Source: an uncultured Clostridium sp. (lineage in GTDB: Bacteria; Bacillota; Clostridia; TANB77; CAG-508). Taken from it: DNA of 19,332 nucleotides. Position 1 is the first letter of the stretch. Each line of letters opens with the position of its first letter. The notes under the pieces are model-generated. The model was given only the letters and a program-made list of their open reading frames with translations. It searched no databases and was not told the origin of the DNA. The translations under genes were made by a program, and so were the position numbers. This document shows, one piece after another, positions 9,601-16,342 of the stretch. The DNA is taken from contig CATYUF010000033.1 in NCBI GenBank assembly GCA_958413095.1, positions 1 to 19,332 of the forward strand, read 5' to 3'.

Positions 9601-9752
9601 AAATAGTCATAACCTTGTTCTTCTAGCATTTTGATAAATTCTTTTTCTAATGCTGCTTCGCTTTGATATGAATCGGAACGCTTTTGTACAGGCTTATATT
9701 CAGTTACTACTGTTGAATTACTCATTTCCATTACTACATTGTATTTACTCAT
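6618..9752 (-). CDS. hsdR: Type I restriction enzyme, endonuclease/translocase subunit HsdR
   Basis: At 1044 residues it has normal HsdR length and order. A PD-(D/E)XK nuclease domain is marked by D151 and ELK (165-167). The SF2 helicase motor follows, with Walker A HTTGSGKT (322-329), the DEAD-box variant DECH (423-426), GFTGTP (448-453), LTGFD (676-680) and motif VI QAYSRTNR (700-707). A helical C-terminal region then binds the methylase. It cleaves unmodified DNA after ATP-driven translocation, in complex with HsdM and HsdS encoded upstream. Translation starts in an ATGA overlap with the preceding 148-aa gene, with AGGAG well placed. All catalytic residues are present and the long frame is intact despite many homopolymers. 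Confidence 0.97.
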   Translation of the reverse strand: MSKYNVVMEMSNSTVVTEYKPVQKRSDSYQSEAALEKEFIKMLEEQGYDYLQIHDSNTLINNLRKQLELLNKYNFTDSEWERFFNDNICNNNDGIVEKTRKIQEDNIQVLKRDDGTSKNITLIDKKGIHNNRIQVINQYEENEGSYKNRYDVTILVNGFPLVHVELKRRGIALKEAFNQINRYQRESFWAGSGLYEYIQIFVISNGTSTKYYSNTTRENHVKEKNSTRNKSKKTSNSFEFTSYWADSSNKVISDLVDFTRTFFAKHTILNILTKYCVFTSENMLLVMRPYQIVATEKILNRIEVSTNYKKMGTIEAGGYIWHTTGSGKTLTSFKTAQLATNLDYIDKVLFVVDRKDLDYQTMKEYDKFQKGAANGNRSTKILQKQLEDDTSRIIVTTIQKLSEFVKRNKNHPAYQKHLVLIFDECHRSQFGDMHQMIVKNFKNYHLFGFTGTPIFAKNAVNKSNPNFCTTEQAFGEKLHTYTIVDAINDGNVLPFRIDYVNTVKEKEEMTDKEVAAINTEEALSAHERVSKIVEYIINHFDQKTKRNSFYDLKGQRVNGFNSIFAVSSISMAKKYYLEFKKQLEEKHKDLTIATIYSYAPNEEDNSNGILEDEEFETDLLDQSSREFLDFVIGEYNKKFKTNFSSEGNGFQDYYKDLSDRVKNREVDLLIVVNMFLTGFDATTLNTLWVDKNLKQHGLIQAYSRTNRILNSVKTYGNIVCFRDLEEATNDAIALFGDKNASGIVLLKSYEDYYYGYEDDKGRKQLGYEERIAMLLQKYPIGEQIIGEQNKKDFIVLMGNILRLKNILSSFDKFAGNEILSERDFQDYIGTYTDLYEEYKSRTEEEESIKEDIVFEMELVKQVEVNIDYILMLVAKYHDSNCEDKEILGSIDKAIKSSLALRSKKELIDKFISKINADTNVYSDWAKFVKKQKEEDLENLIKEENLNEEATRKFLDNSFRDGEVKTTGTDIEKILPPMRRFGGGNRTEKKQTIIDKLKKFFEKYFGINSSNDEENNEIRYDVTDEENNNNNLVMAAEDEGKYKRK

Positions 9753-10195
9753 TTTTCTTCTCCTAAAATTTGTTTTATTTCATATAATATAAAATCTAAT
9801 CTTTTGCCTTCAAATACTTTGGAATACCATTCATAGTTTCTTGGATTTCTTAACTTTTTTAAATAATCCGAATTTGTTAAATATACAACATCTCCCAAAG
9901 GGGCTGGTAAAATACAGTCTAATACTGTTCCATATGTTATAAGTTTTAGATTGTTATAATCCTCTTTCATTTCTCTTTGGTGTTTAAATGCATTATTAAA
10001 AGCAATACAAGCATTTTTTATCTCGTCCTTTCTAGAAACAGCATTATTATTAAATCCTCCAAATAAAGCAGCTAACTGACCAAATGTATTTGAAATTTTT
10101 CTATATAATGTTAAGTCATCAAATTGACATTTATTAATGTATTGTATTAAATCTTCTAATTCTGTACTAACACTTTTCTGCAATAAACTATCCAT
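9749..10195 (-). CDS. Unknown 148-aa protein between hsdS and hsdR
   Basis: I do not recognise this family. It is a soluble, mixed-charge protein of 148 residues without signal peptide or membrane segment, probably helical in its first 90 residues. A stretch around IAFNNAFKH (64-72) has the spacing of the N/R-x3-H core seen in HEPN-like helical domains, but the match is too short to name it. A VLDCILPAPLGDVVYL segment (91-106) looks buried or hairpin-forming. The gene overlaps the hsdS stop by 8 nt and the hsdR start by 4 nt (ATGA), so it is a fixed, translationally coupled part of the restriction operon. Possible roles are a restriction-control or assembly factor, an antitoxin for the HEPN protein upstream, or an independent defence gene. 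None can be chosen from sequence alone. Confidence 0.8.
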   Translation of the reverse strand: MDSLLQKSVSTELEDLIQYINKCQFDDLTLYRKISNTFGQLAALFGGFNNNAVSRKDEIKNACIAFNNAFKHQREMKEDYNNLKLITYGTVLDCILPAPLGDVVYLTNSDYLKKLRNPRNYEWYSKVFEGKRLDFILYEIKQILGEEK

Positions 10196-11333
10196 TTTTT
10201 ATCTCCTTAAATGTTAATAATTTATCTCTATAATATTCATATTGTTTTCTTCTTGCTTCTATTTCTGCTGGAAGTTCTTTAGAAATATCATTGCATAATT
10301 TGTTAAATACCTTTATTTTTTTTGCTATTACACTTTGCTCTTTTAAACTTGGTACTGGTATTTCTAAATTGTAAAATTTATTATGTGGTAAATCTGGAAC
10401 TGTTCCTCCAGATGCAACCGTCAACATTTTATTATACATAGATTTACTTTTTAAAACACAATACATATATTCTTTTTCTATTTTGTCATTGCAATTAACT
10501 TTAAAAAAGTTATTATGAAAGCACCCTTCTATACCTGTAATTATGATTCCTGTACTTCCCGTTCTAGTAACTAAAATATCATCTTTTTTGCATATTACAT
10601 TTTTATCTGGATTCTCAATATAATATTGATTCTCATTTTTGTTCTTTAAAAATTGTACTGTTATATATAAATAACGATTCTTTCCTGGTTTATTAAAGCG
10701 TCTGCTAATCGGAATTTGCAAACCTTGATTTACTATGCAAAGATCTTTTAATTTTACTCTATTATAAGTATTATTCCAAATTAAATTCTGCTCGTAATAT
10801 TCATATTGTTTCTTTCTTGCTTCTAATTCTTCTTCTAATTCTTCTTCTAATTCTGTAAAATTATCTAATATTCGCGCTATTTCATTTTGTATTTCAATTG
10901 GTGGAAGAGCTATATTCAATTTTCTTAAATTTCCTTGATTCAATTTTGGTATATTACCATGAATTAAGTTAGAAATATTAATTGTTTGAATATAATAATA
11001 CAAATATCTTAATGATACTCCATTAATTCCTTCTATAATATGAGCATGATTATTTACCCATATCTTTCCTTCTGTCCATGTAACAATTGGATTACCATTT
11101 TGTGTAGTAACACTTCCATCTTCTCCTACAAGTACATATGTTCCATCAAAAATATAATCTGATACATAATCCTGAATTCCATTTGCACCATAATATGGAT
11201 ATTCTCCATATTGTCTAGCAGATTTTGTTACTGGTTTGCGTTTATTATCCAAAATATTACAACATTTTTCTAATTCTTTATATTCTACTCCATTTGGGCA
11301 TAACTTCTTTATTAATTCTTCTAATTTGTTCAT
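10188..11333 (-). CDS. hsdS: Type I restriction enzyme specificity subunit HsdS
   Basis: This 381-residue protein has two target-recognition domains in the usual layout: TRD1 (about 15-145), a central conserved helix (about 148-185), TRD2 (about 190-340) and a C-terminal conserved helix. The two helical spacers end in near-identical motifs, ARKKQYEYY and ARRKQYEYY, the internal repeat typical of HsdS. It determines the DNA target for HsdM methylation and HsdR cleavage; the target cannot be read from sequence. The ATG is 8 nt after a GAGG, directly behind the reconstructed end of the HEPN gene. The central helix contains ELEE-ELEE-ELEA (161-172), encoded by a 12-bp DNA repeat. No second hsdS, partial copy or recombinase lies nearby, so inversion-type phase variation is not evident. 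Confidence 0.95.
   Translation of the reverse strand: MNKLEELIKKLCPNGVEYKELEKCCNILDNKRKPVTKSARQYGEYPYYGANGIQDYVSDYIFDGTYVLVGEDGSVTTQNGNPIVTWTEGKIWVNNHAHIIEGINGVSLRYLYYYIQTINISNLIHGNIPKLNQGNLRKLNIALPPIEIQNEIARILDNFTELEEELEEELEARKKQYEYYEQNLIWNNTYNRVKLKDLCIVNQGLQIPISRRFNKPGKNRYLYITVQFLKNKNENQYYIENPDKNVICKKDDILVTRTGSTGIIITGIEGCFHNNFFKVNCNDKIEKEYMYCVLKSKSMYNKMLTVASGGTVPDLPHNKFYNLEIPVPSLKEQSVIAKKIKVFNKLCNDISKELPAEIEARRKQYEYYRDKLLTFKEIKNG
10821..10854 (-). repeat. 12-bp tandem repeat in the hsdS central spacer
   Basis: The unit AATTCTTCTTCT (plus strand) occurs in two full copies (10825-10836 and 10837-10848) with partial copies on both sides, about 2.8 units in all. Each unit encodes four residues (ELEE) in the helix that separates the two target-recognition domains. 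In EcoR124I-type enzymes, gain or loss of one 12-bp unit in this position changes the gap length of the bipartite target. The repeat is read directly; the effect here is inferred by analogy. Confidence 0.8.
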
Positions 11334-12013
11334 TTATATTACCTCGTAATTTCTGACTAATAACAAATTATTTAATATATCTATTATATTAAATAATTTA
11401 ATAGCATCTATTTTTCTAAATCTTTGAAACTCTAAACCGTGCATTAAAACATTTCTAAATAATAATTTTCTATAAATTTACTTATTCCAGTTTTATCTTG
11501 AAAAAGAATCGTGTATTTGTCTTTATATTTTTTATTTAAATTTCCATTTATATATCCACTTATATTATTATCTTTTGTTGGAATATTCAAATAGTTTCTA
11601 ATTAATCCCTCTAATAATGCTGTTAATATTAAGCAAGACGAAAAATATTTTTCATTTGTAAAGTTAAAATAAGCTTCATTATATGGATTTTTAAAATTTT
11701 CTAGTTCTGAATAGCTATTAAATTCTCCGTTTATTCTTAATAATTCTTTCTGATTATTATTTAAGAAAAATTCAGTAAACAGTTTCTCCAGTTCGTTTTC
11801 ATTTGTATATGTAAAGATTTTCTTTTGCATACTTAAATCAACATTAGTTGGTATTACAAACCCTAACTTTGACATTTTTTTAATAACAACTAGTTGATTA
11901 TTCATGTTTTCTTTAATACATTTTACATCAATCTTAATCTTTATTTTATTTAATGTATCCTGTATATCTTTTACTGCATCTGCTAGTTCTTTTAAATTTT
12001 TAAAATCAAACAT
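11334..12013 (-). CDS. HEPN-domain protein inside the hsd operon (frameshifted before its RNxxxH motif)
   Basis: The first frame runs 189 codons to a stop at 11444. One nucleotide out of phase, the reading continues for 40 codons to a TAA at 11334, next to the hsdS ATG. This tail begins FRNVLMHGLEF, carrying the R-N-x3-H signature of HEPN ribonucleases, followed by helix KIDAIKLFNIIDIL. Adding one T in the run at 11457-11459 restores a 226-aa protein with R187 and H192. The helix around residues 116-140 (NFTNEKYFSSCLILTALLEG) suits the first HEPN core helix. The gene starts 4 nt after hsdM, with GAGGGG upstream. If intact it is a likely RNase or toxin; as read, the catalytic motif is lost. 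HEPN anticodon nucleases (PrrC, RloC) are known partners of Type I loci, but this protein lacks their ATPase half. Mutation, phase variation and sequencing error all remain possible. Confidence 0.75.
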
Positions 12014-12017
12014 TTGG

Positions 12018-13580
12018 TTAATACCCCTCTATTTCATTTACTATCTTATCTATTTCATCTCTAAGCACTTGCTCTCTTGCTACAATTTCTTCAATTTGAT
12101 TATTTAATTCTACTATATCAATTTTTTCTCTTGTATCTTCTTTTTCTACATAAGTTGAAACAGATAAATTATAGTCATTTTCTCCTATTTCAGTATTTGA
12201 AACTAATTTAGCCACATAGTCTATATCTTTTCTATCTGTAAAAATTTTTACAATATGTTCTATATTTTTATCAGTTAATTTATTATTGTTTGTAACTTTT
12301 ACACATTCTTTTGAAGCATCTATAAATAATATACTGTTATCTTTTTTACTTTTCTTTAATACCATTATACATGTTGCAATTGATGTTCCAAAAAATAAGT
12401 TATCTGGTAATTGAATAATGCAATCAATAAAGTTGTTATCTACTAAATATTTTCTTATTTTTTGTTCTGCTCCACCTCTATAAAATATTCCTGGAAAACA
12501 TACTATTGAAGCTGTTCCATTTGTTGCAAGCCAAGATAAAGAATGCATTATAAATGCAAAGTCTGCTTTTGATTTAGGTGCTAATACTCCTGCTGGAGAA
12601 TATCTTGAATCATTTATTAATAATGGATTATCATTTCCTGCCCATTTAATAGAATATGGTGGATTTGATACTATTACTTCAAATGGTTCATCATCCCAAT
12701 GTTGTGGATTTGTTAGTGTGTCTTCACAAGCTATATCAAATTTATCATATCCTATGTCATGTAAAAACATATTTATTCTACATAGATTATATGTAGTTAA
12801 ATTAATTTCTTGGCCGTAAAAACCATTTCTTACATTTTCTTTTCCTAATATTTTAGCTGATTTTAATAGTAATGAACCAGAACCACAAGCTGGGTCATAT
12901 ACTTTATTTACTGATTTTTTTCCTACTACTGCAAGTCTTGTTAATAATTCACTTACTTCTTGAGGAGTAAAGAATTCTCCTCCAGATTTTCCAGCATTAG
13001 ATGCATACATTGACATTAAAAATTCATAAGCATCTCCAAAAGCATCAATTGAGTTACTTTTATAATCAGCTAATTTAATATCTGCAATACCATTTAATAT
13101 TTTTACTAACTTATCATTTCTTTTTGCTACTGTTGCACCTAATTTATTACTATTTACATCTATGTCATCAAATAGCCCTGCAAAATCATCTTCACTTTCT
13201 GCTCCTTTTGCAGAATTTTCTATATTATTAAATACTTTTTCTAGAGTTTCATTTAAATTCTCATCATTTTTTGCTTTTTTATGCACATTACAAAATAGTT
13301 CAGAAGGCAATATAAAAAATCCTTTTTCTTTTACTAATTCTTCACGTTGTGTTTCTGCCATTTCATCTGGTAATTTTGCATAATCAAAATCCTTGTCTCC
13401 TGCTTTTCTTTCTCCTTCATTTATGTAATTTGTTATATTTTCTGATATGTATCTATAAAACATTATTCCTAATATATATTGTTTAAAGTCCCATCCATCA
13501 ACAGATCCTCTTAAATCATCTGCTATTGACCATATTTTTTTATGTAGTTCTTCTCTTTCTCTTATATTTTGATTATTCAT
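12018..13580 (-). CDS. hsdM: Type I restriction-modification DNA methyltransferase subunit HsdM
   Basis: This is a 520-residue N6-adenine methyltransferase. It has an N-terminal helical HsdM domain (about 8-150), GEFFTP (201-206), the S-adenosylmethionine motif DPACGSG (229-235), and the catalytic motif IV NPPY (306-309). The C-terminal helix (about 480-520) is a coiled-coil-like segment used for contact with HsdS. It methylates host sites so that HsdR spares them. It is the first gene of the operon, with AGAGGTG spaced correctly before the ATG and a promoter directly upstream. All motifs are intact. Confidence 0.97.
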   Translation of the reverse strand: MNNQNIREREELHKKIWSIADDLRGSVDGWDFKQYILGIMFYRYISENITNYINEGERKAGDKDFDYAKLPDEMAETQREELVKEKGFFILPSELFCNVHKKAKNDENLNETLEKVFNNIENSAKGAESEDDFAGLFDDIDVNSNKLGATVAKRNDKLVKILNGIADIKLADYKSNSIDAFGDAYEFLMSMYASNAGKSGGEFFTPQEVSELLTRLAVVGKKSVNKVYDPACGSGSLLLKSAKILGKENVRNGFYGQEINLTTYNLCRINMFLHDIGYDKFDIACEDTLTNPQHWDDEPFEVIVSNPPYSIKWAGNDNPLLINDSRYSPAGVLAPKSKADFAFIMHSLSWLATNGTASIVCFPGIFYRGGAEQKIRKYLVDNNFIDCIIQLPDNLFFGTSIATCIMVLKKSKKDNSILFIDASKECVKVTNNNKLTDKNIEHIVKIFTDRKDIDYVAKLVSNTEIGENDYNLSVSTYVEKEDTREKIDIVELNNQIEEIVAREQVLRDEIDKIVNEIEGY

Positions 13581-13615
13581 TCTTTCGCACCTCTAATTTT
13601 TATTTTTCCAATATA

Positions 13616-13644
13616 TTTATACCATAAAACGACTTTTTTCTCAA
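13616..13644 (-). promoter_or_regulatory. Probable promoter of the hsdM-...-ariB operon
   Basis: On the minus strand, TTGAGA (13644-13639) and TATAAA (13621-13616) are spaced by 17 nt, about 36 nt upstream of the hsdM ATG, in the only sizeable gap before a seven-gene run of overlapping or near-touching genes. The same TTGAGA-17 layout is seen at 17117-17145. No terminator was found between the preceding gene and this point, so read-through from upstream is also possible. Confidence 0.6.
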
Positions 13645-13673
13645 TGACTCTGTGTTATTTTTTCCATTTTCTT

Positions 13674-14381
13674 CTATTGTTCCATCAAACAAATCACTTC
13701 AACTTTATCTTTCAAAAAATTTTTAACCTCCTCTATGCAAAATTCATTGCAAACAACCTTGCATTTAATATCACCATGAATGCTACTATCAACAATATAA
13801 TTAATCCAATCCATAATACTAAAATCAGCAAAAGGCATTGGAAAAATATATGTATATAGATTTTCTTCCTTTTTGCAATATATTTCATATATGTATCCTT
13901 TTACTCTATAAATATTTTCTCCAAATATATTAATTATCCTATTTTTCATATAATCTTCATCACTTTCTCCCCAATGTCTTTTTTCTCTTGACATGACACC
14001 TATAAATCTATTACCTCTTTTAGTATATGTATTTACACTACACCTCCAGCTTGGCTCAAAGACCCATCCAGCTAATTGTACCTTACAAGATACATCACTA
14101 ATTCTTTCCATTCTCTTTTTATAAGTTTCATTTCTATTTATATTTCTATAACCTAATCCTATTTCATTCAAATAACTTTTTCCTTTTCTGCCTAATACTA
14201 CTTTTCCATACAATCGTTCAATAAACTCACCTTTTGCTAAACTTGCTAATCTGTTTTTATAATAATATTTTGAATCATAAAATAATTTAACATTCTCATT
14301 TGTTATAATTCCATATTCAGATAAATACATTATAAAATTAAAATCTCTACTTCTTAAACATATCCTCTTTTCTTTTTCCAC
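13674..14381 (-). CDS. Replication-relaxation family (winged-helix) protein
   Basis: The 235-residue protein begins with a winged-helix-like domain: RSRDFNFIMYLSEYGIIT (10-27), then a recognition region and FIERLYG (54-60). This resembles the replication-relaxation/MobC-like family carried by Gram-positive conjugative and mobilizable elements, where such proteins act at plasmid or ICE replication and transfer origins. The second half is a mixed alpha/beta domain with no motif I can name. The start is GTG at 14381, preceded by GGGAGG at 8 nt; no ATG fits better. It follows a 270-nt leader with a strong hairpin, so it may be separately regulated. It closes the element's early module, just before the hsd promoter. 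The family call is by N-terminal resemblance only. Confidence 0.6.
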   Translation of the reverse strand: MEKEKRICLRSRDFNFIMYLSEYGIITNENVKLFYDSKYYYKNRLASLAKGEFIERLYGKVVLGRKGKSYLNEIGLGYRNINRNETYKKRMERISDVSCKVQLAGWVFEPSWRCSVNTYTKRGNRFIGVMSREKRHWGESDEDYMKNRIINIFGENIYRVKGYIYEIYCKKEENLYTYIFPMPFADFSIMDWINYIVDSSIHGDIKCKVVCNEFCIEEVKNFLKDKVEVICLMEQ

Positions 14382-14410
14382 TTAAATTACCTCCCACCTT
14401 TTTTACATTT

Positions 14411-14461
14411 TTACCTATCTTCCAACTTACTTTTATGCGACAGGAGACACAAGATTAACAT
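14411..14461 (-). CDS. Possible 16-aa leader peptide overlapping a hairpin
   Basis: On the minus strand an AGGAGG (14473-14468) lies 6 nt before an ATG (14461) that opens a 16-codon frame ending in TAA (14411), 29 nt before the GTG of the replication-relaxation gene. The binding site and first codons lie within a 19-bp hairpin, so translation would depend on opening it. The ideal spacing is striking, but such a short frame may be chance. Confidence 0.3.
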   Translation of the reverse strand: MLILCLLSHKSKLEDR

Positions 14462-14478
14462 CTTGTGCCTCCTGTCGC
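14437..14478. repeat. Near-perfect 19-bp inverted repeat (regulatory hairpin or origin candidate)
   Basis: Arms 14437-14455 and 14460-14478 pair over 19 bp with one mismatch and a 4-nt TAAC loop. The arms are far more GC-rich than the surrounding DNA. Neither side is followed by a T run, so it is not a standard terminator. It lies just upstream of the replication-relaxation gene, where a transfer origin or a single-strand replication origin could be, and on the minus-strand RNA it would hide an AGGAGG. The structure is certain; the role is open. Confidence 0.8.
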
Positions 14479-14588
14479 CCTTACATGTATTTATATGTTT
14501 TTTCTGTTATGTACTCCCTACCTATGTACAATTTTCAAGTATAAAAAATGTCAGTTTTGTTTTATTTTTAGGTATTTCTATATTTATT

Positions 14589-14665
14589 AAAAAGTGTGAT
14601 TTTTTGAAAGTCCCAAAAGTGTGACTAGTTGGATATTTTTAAATTGATTAATAATCACACTTTTT
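14589..14665. repeat. Three copies of AAAAGTGTGA (two direct, one inverted)
   Basis: AAAAAGTGTGATT (14589-14601) and AAAAGTGTGACT (14615-14626) are direct repeats. The reverse complement AATCACACTTTTT (14653-14665) spans the stop codon of the RusA-like gene. On minus-strand RNA the last copy could pair with either of the others, giving two mutually exclusive hairpins, the longer (13 bp) followed by a short T run. It could be a terminator or attenuator, or a protein-binding iteron set near an origin. Confidence 0.6.
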
Positions 14666-15278
14666 CAAAATATTCTTTTGGATTTGTATTACAAATCTTT
14701 AAAATATTTCTTTTATCTCCAATAAATATTTTTATATAATTTTCTTTGTCATTAATTCCTTCTAACATATAACTTACATATCTAATATTGTCATCTGTAA
14801 TAAGTCCACCATAAACAAATCCATTCAAAATATATCTTAAATCTCTATTATCTATATCCCAATTATTTCTAGGTACACTTACTTGTACTCTAATAATAAC
14901 TTCTCTATTTACAAATAAACCTTTATACTTTTCTCCTATTGCTTGGCAAGTATTTTCTAATCTCTTATTGTTATATGGTGTTCTTACTGGTGGCAATAAT
15001 TCATTAATCCTTATTTTTAAAATCTCATCTGAATAGTTGCTTTCATACTCACTTATTCCATCTTCTTTTCCTGGCAATGGTGAATCTACTATTAATGGTC
15101 TTTTTAGTTTTATACATTTATATATTGCATTTCTGAATTGTTCTGTTTTATATAAAATTTGATAAATATTGTGTTCGTTCAAATCGTCTTGCTTATATAT
15201 TTTTGCAACTTCTAAAAATTCATTTAATCTTTTCCTAAAATTAGTTTTATCATATGTTGCAATTCTTCTTTCTAACAT
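14655..15278 (-). CDS. RusA-like Holliday-junction resolvase family protein
   Basis: The C-terminal half of this 207-residue protein carries the RusA pattern: W-DIDN (D141, D143, N144), then an LRYILNGFVYGGLI helix-loop, then TDDN (D162, D163). These correspond to the acidic residues that coordinate metal in RusA resolvases. The N-terminal 90 residues are extra compared with the roughly 120-residue phage enzymes, and RPLIVDSPLPGKEDG (60-74) may be the start of the RusA fold. RusA-like enzymes resolve branched DNA during phage or element replication, which suits a place downstream of the helicase loader. AAGGAGG is well spaced before the ATG. It ends in GTG TGA inside a repeat. A gap of 210 nt to dnaC holds no clear gene. 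Confidence 0.6.
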   Translation of the reverse strand: MLERRIATYDKTNFRKRLNEFLEVAKIYKQDDLNEHNIYQILYKTEQFRNAIYKCIKLKRPLIVDSPLPGKEDGISEYESNYSDEILKIRINELLPPVRTPYNNKRLENTCQAIGEKYKGLFVNREVIIRVQVSVPRNNWDIDNRDLRYILNGFVYGGLITDDNIRYVSYMLEGINDKENYIKIFIGDKRNILKICNTNPKEYFEKV

Positions 15279-15488
15279 CTTTACCTCCTTACTTAGCTAT
15301 TTTTCTTATGCTAGTTTGAAAAAATTTATATTTTTGTATCTTAATTTTAAATTATGAATTTGTTTTTTTATAAATCTAAAATAAAGTTAAATAATAAAAC
15401 AATAAATTTCCAAACTATTCCCAATTTATATTCCATCACTATTAAATAGCTACATTATTTTCAATTTTAATATTCTATAATCTTTTTT

Positions 15489-16342
15489 CTACTTGCATTC
15501 TATTCTGTAGCACATATTATATAATCTTGATATTATAGAATTTGTTGTTTCACATACTTTGTTTGGTATGCTTAATCTTTGTTTTAACTTATCTCTGTCA
15601 TAATTTGTTGTAATAATATATGGTAATTCATTTAATATTCTTTCATTTATGATTGTAAATAATTTAGATAACAACCAATCATTCATTGGTTCAAGTCCCA
15701 AATTATCTATAACTAATAAATCTACTTTCGTATATAATTTTGTTAAATCACTTTCTGTATGATTTGTATAAAATTTAGCATACTTATCTACTAATTCTGT
15801 TAATTTTCCAAATATTATTGGTGTATTTTCTTTTAATAATTCATTACATATCGCCATTGATATATGTGTTTTTCCTGTTCCACTTTTCCCTTCAAATATA
15901 ATACCATTCTTAAAATTTTTGAAATTTGATATAAATTTCTCTGCTGCTAATTTCGTTCTTGAATTTTGTTCATTTGTAATAAAATTCTCTAAAGTTTTTT
16001 GTTTAAATTGTGTTGTTATAAAATCTGTTCCATAATATTGTTTTATTTTTTTGTTGTATTCTTCTTTTCTAAAATTCTCATATTGTTTCATCAATTCTTC
16101 TTGTAGTTTTTCTTTTGCATTATTTCTTTCTTCTATTGCTTGTTTACAATTACATTTTTCATTTTCTATAAATACATTTATTGTTTTGCTTATTGGATTT
16201 AATATTCCTCTTGGTTTCAAAACTTTATTACAATATTTACATCTGGTATCTTCAGGTATATTTGCTTTTATTTGATAACCATTTTGCAAGATTTCTTCTA
16301 TACTATATAAAATCTTGAATTTTCCATAACTATGTTTTGCAT
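15489..16342 (-). CDS. dnaC: DnaC/IstB-like helicase loader ATPase (probable frameshift near N-terminus)
   Basis: The uninterrupted part starts at a TTG (16289) and encodes 266 residues: a zinc-binding-like region with C17, C20, C46 and C48, a charged linker helix (52-86), Walker A GKSGTGKT (134-141) and Walker B DLLVIDNLG (190-198). It would load the replicative helicase at the element's origin. The natural start is probably the ATG at 16342, which sits behind an ideal GGAGGTGAATTTT. From there the frame stops after 14 codons, but one extra A in the GGAAAATTC stretch joins it to the downstream frame, giving a sensible start MQNIVMEKFKILYSIEEIL and 284 residues. As read, expression depends on the TTG or is lost. 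The AAA+ assignment is firm; the frameshift is inferred from frame continuity and binding-site position. Confidence 0.82.

Noticed and set aside
10188..11333. Invertible or shuffling hsdS locus
   Set aside because: Only one hsdS copy is present, with no partial copies, long inverted repeats or recombinase gene nearby.
14411..14665. Match of the GTGTGA repeats and hairpin to a MOB-V (pMV158-type) nick site
   Set aside because: Only the AGTGTG core agrees; the flanking inverted arms of that origin are absent, and no relaxase gene is in the window.
15279..15488. 22-codon hydrophobic frame (ATG near 15437) between dnaC and the RusA-like gene
   Set aside because: No ribosome binding site at the right distance and a composition expected by chance in AT-rich DNA.
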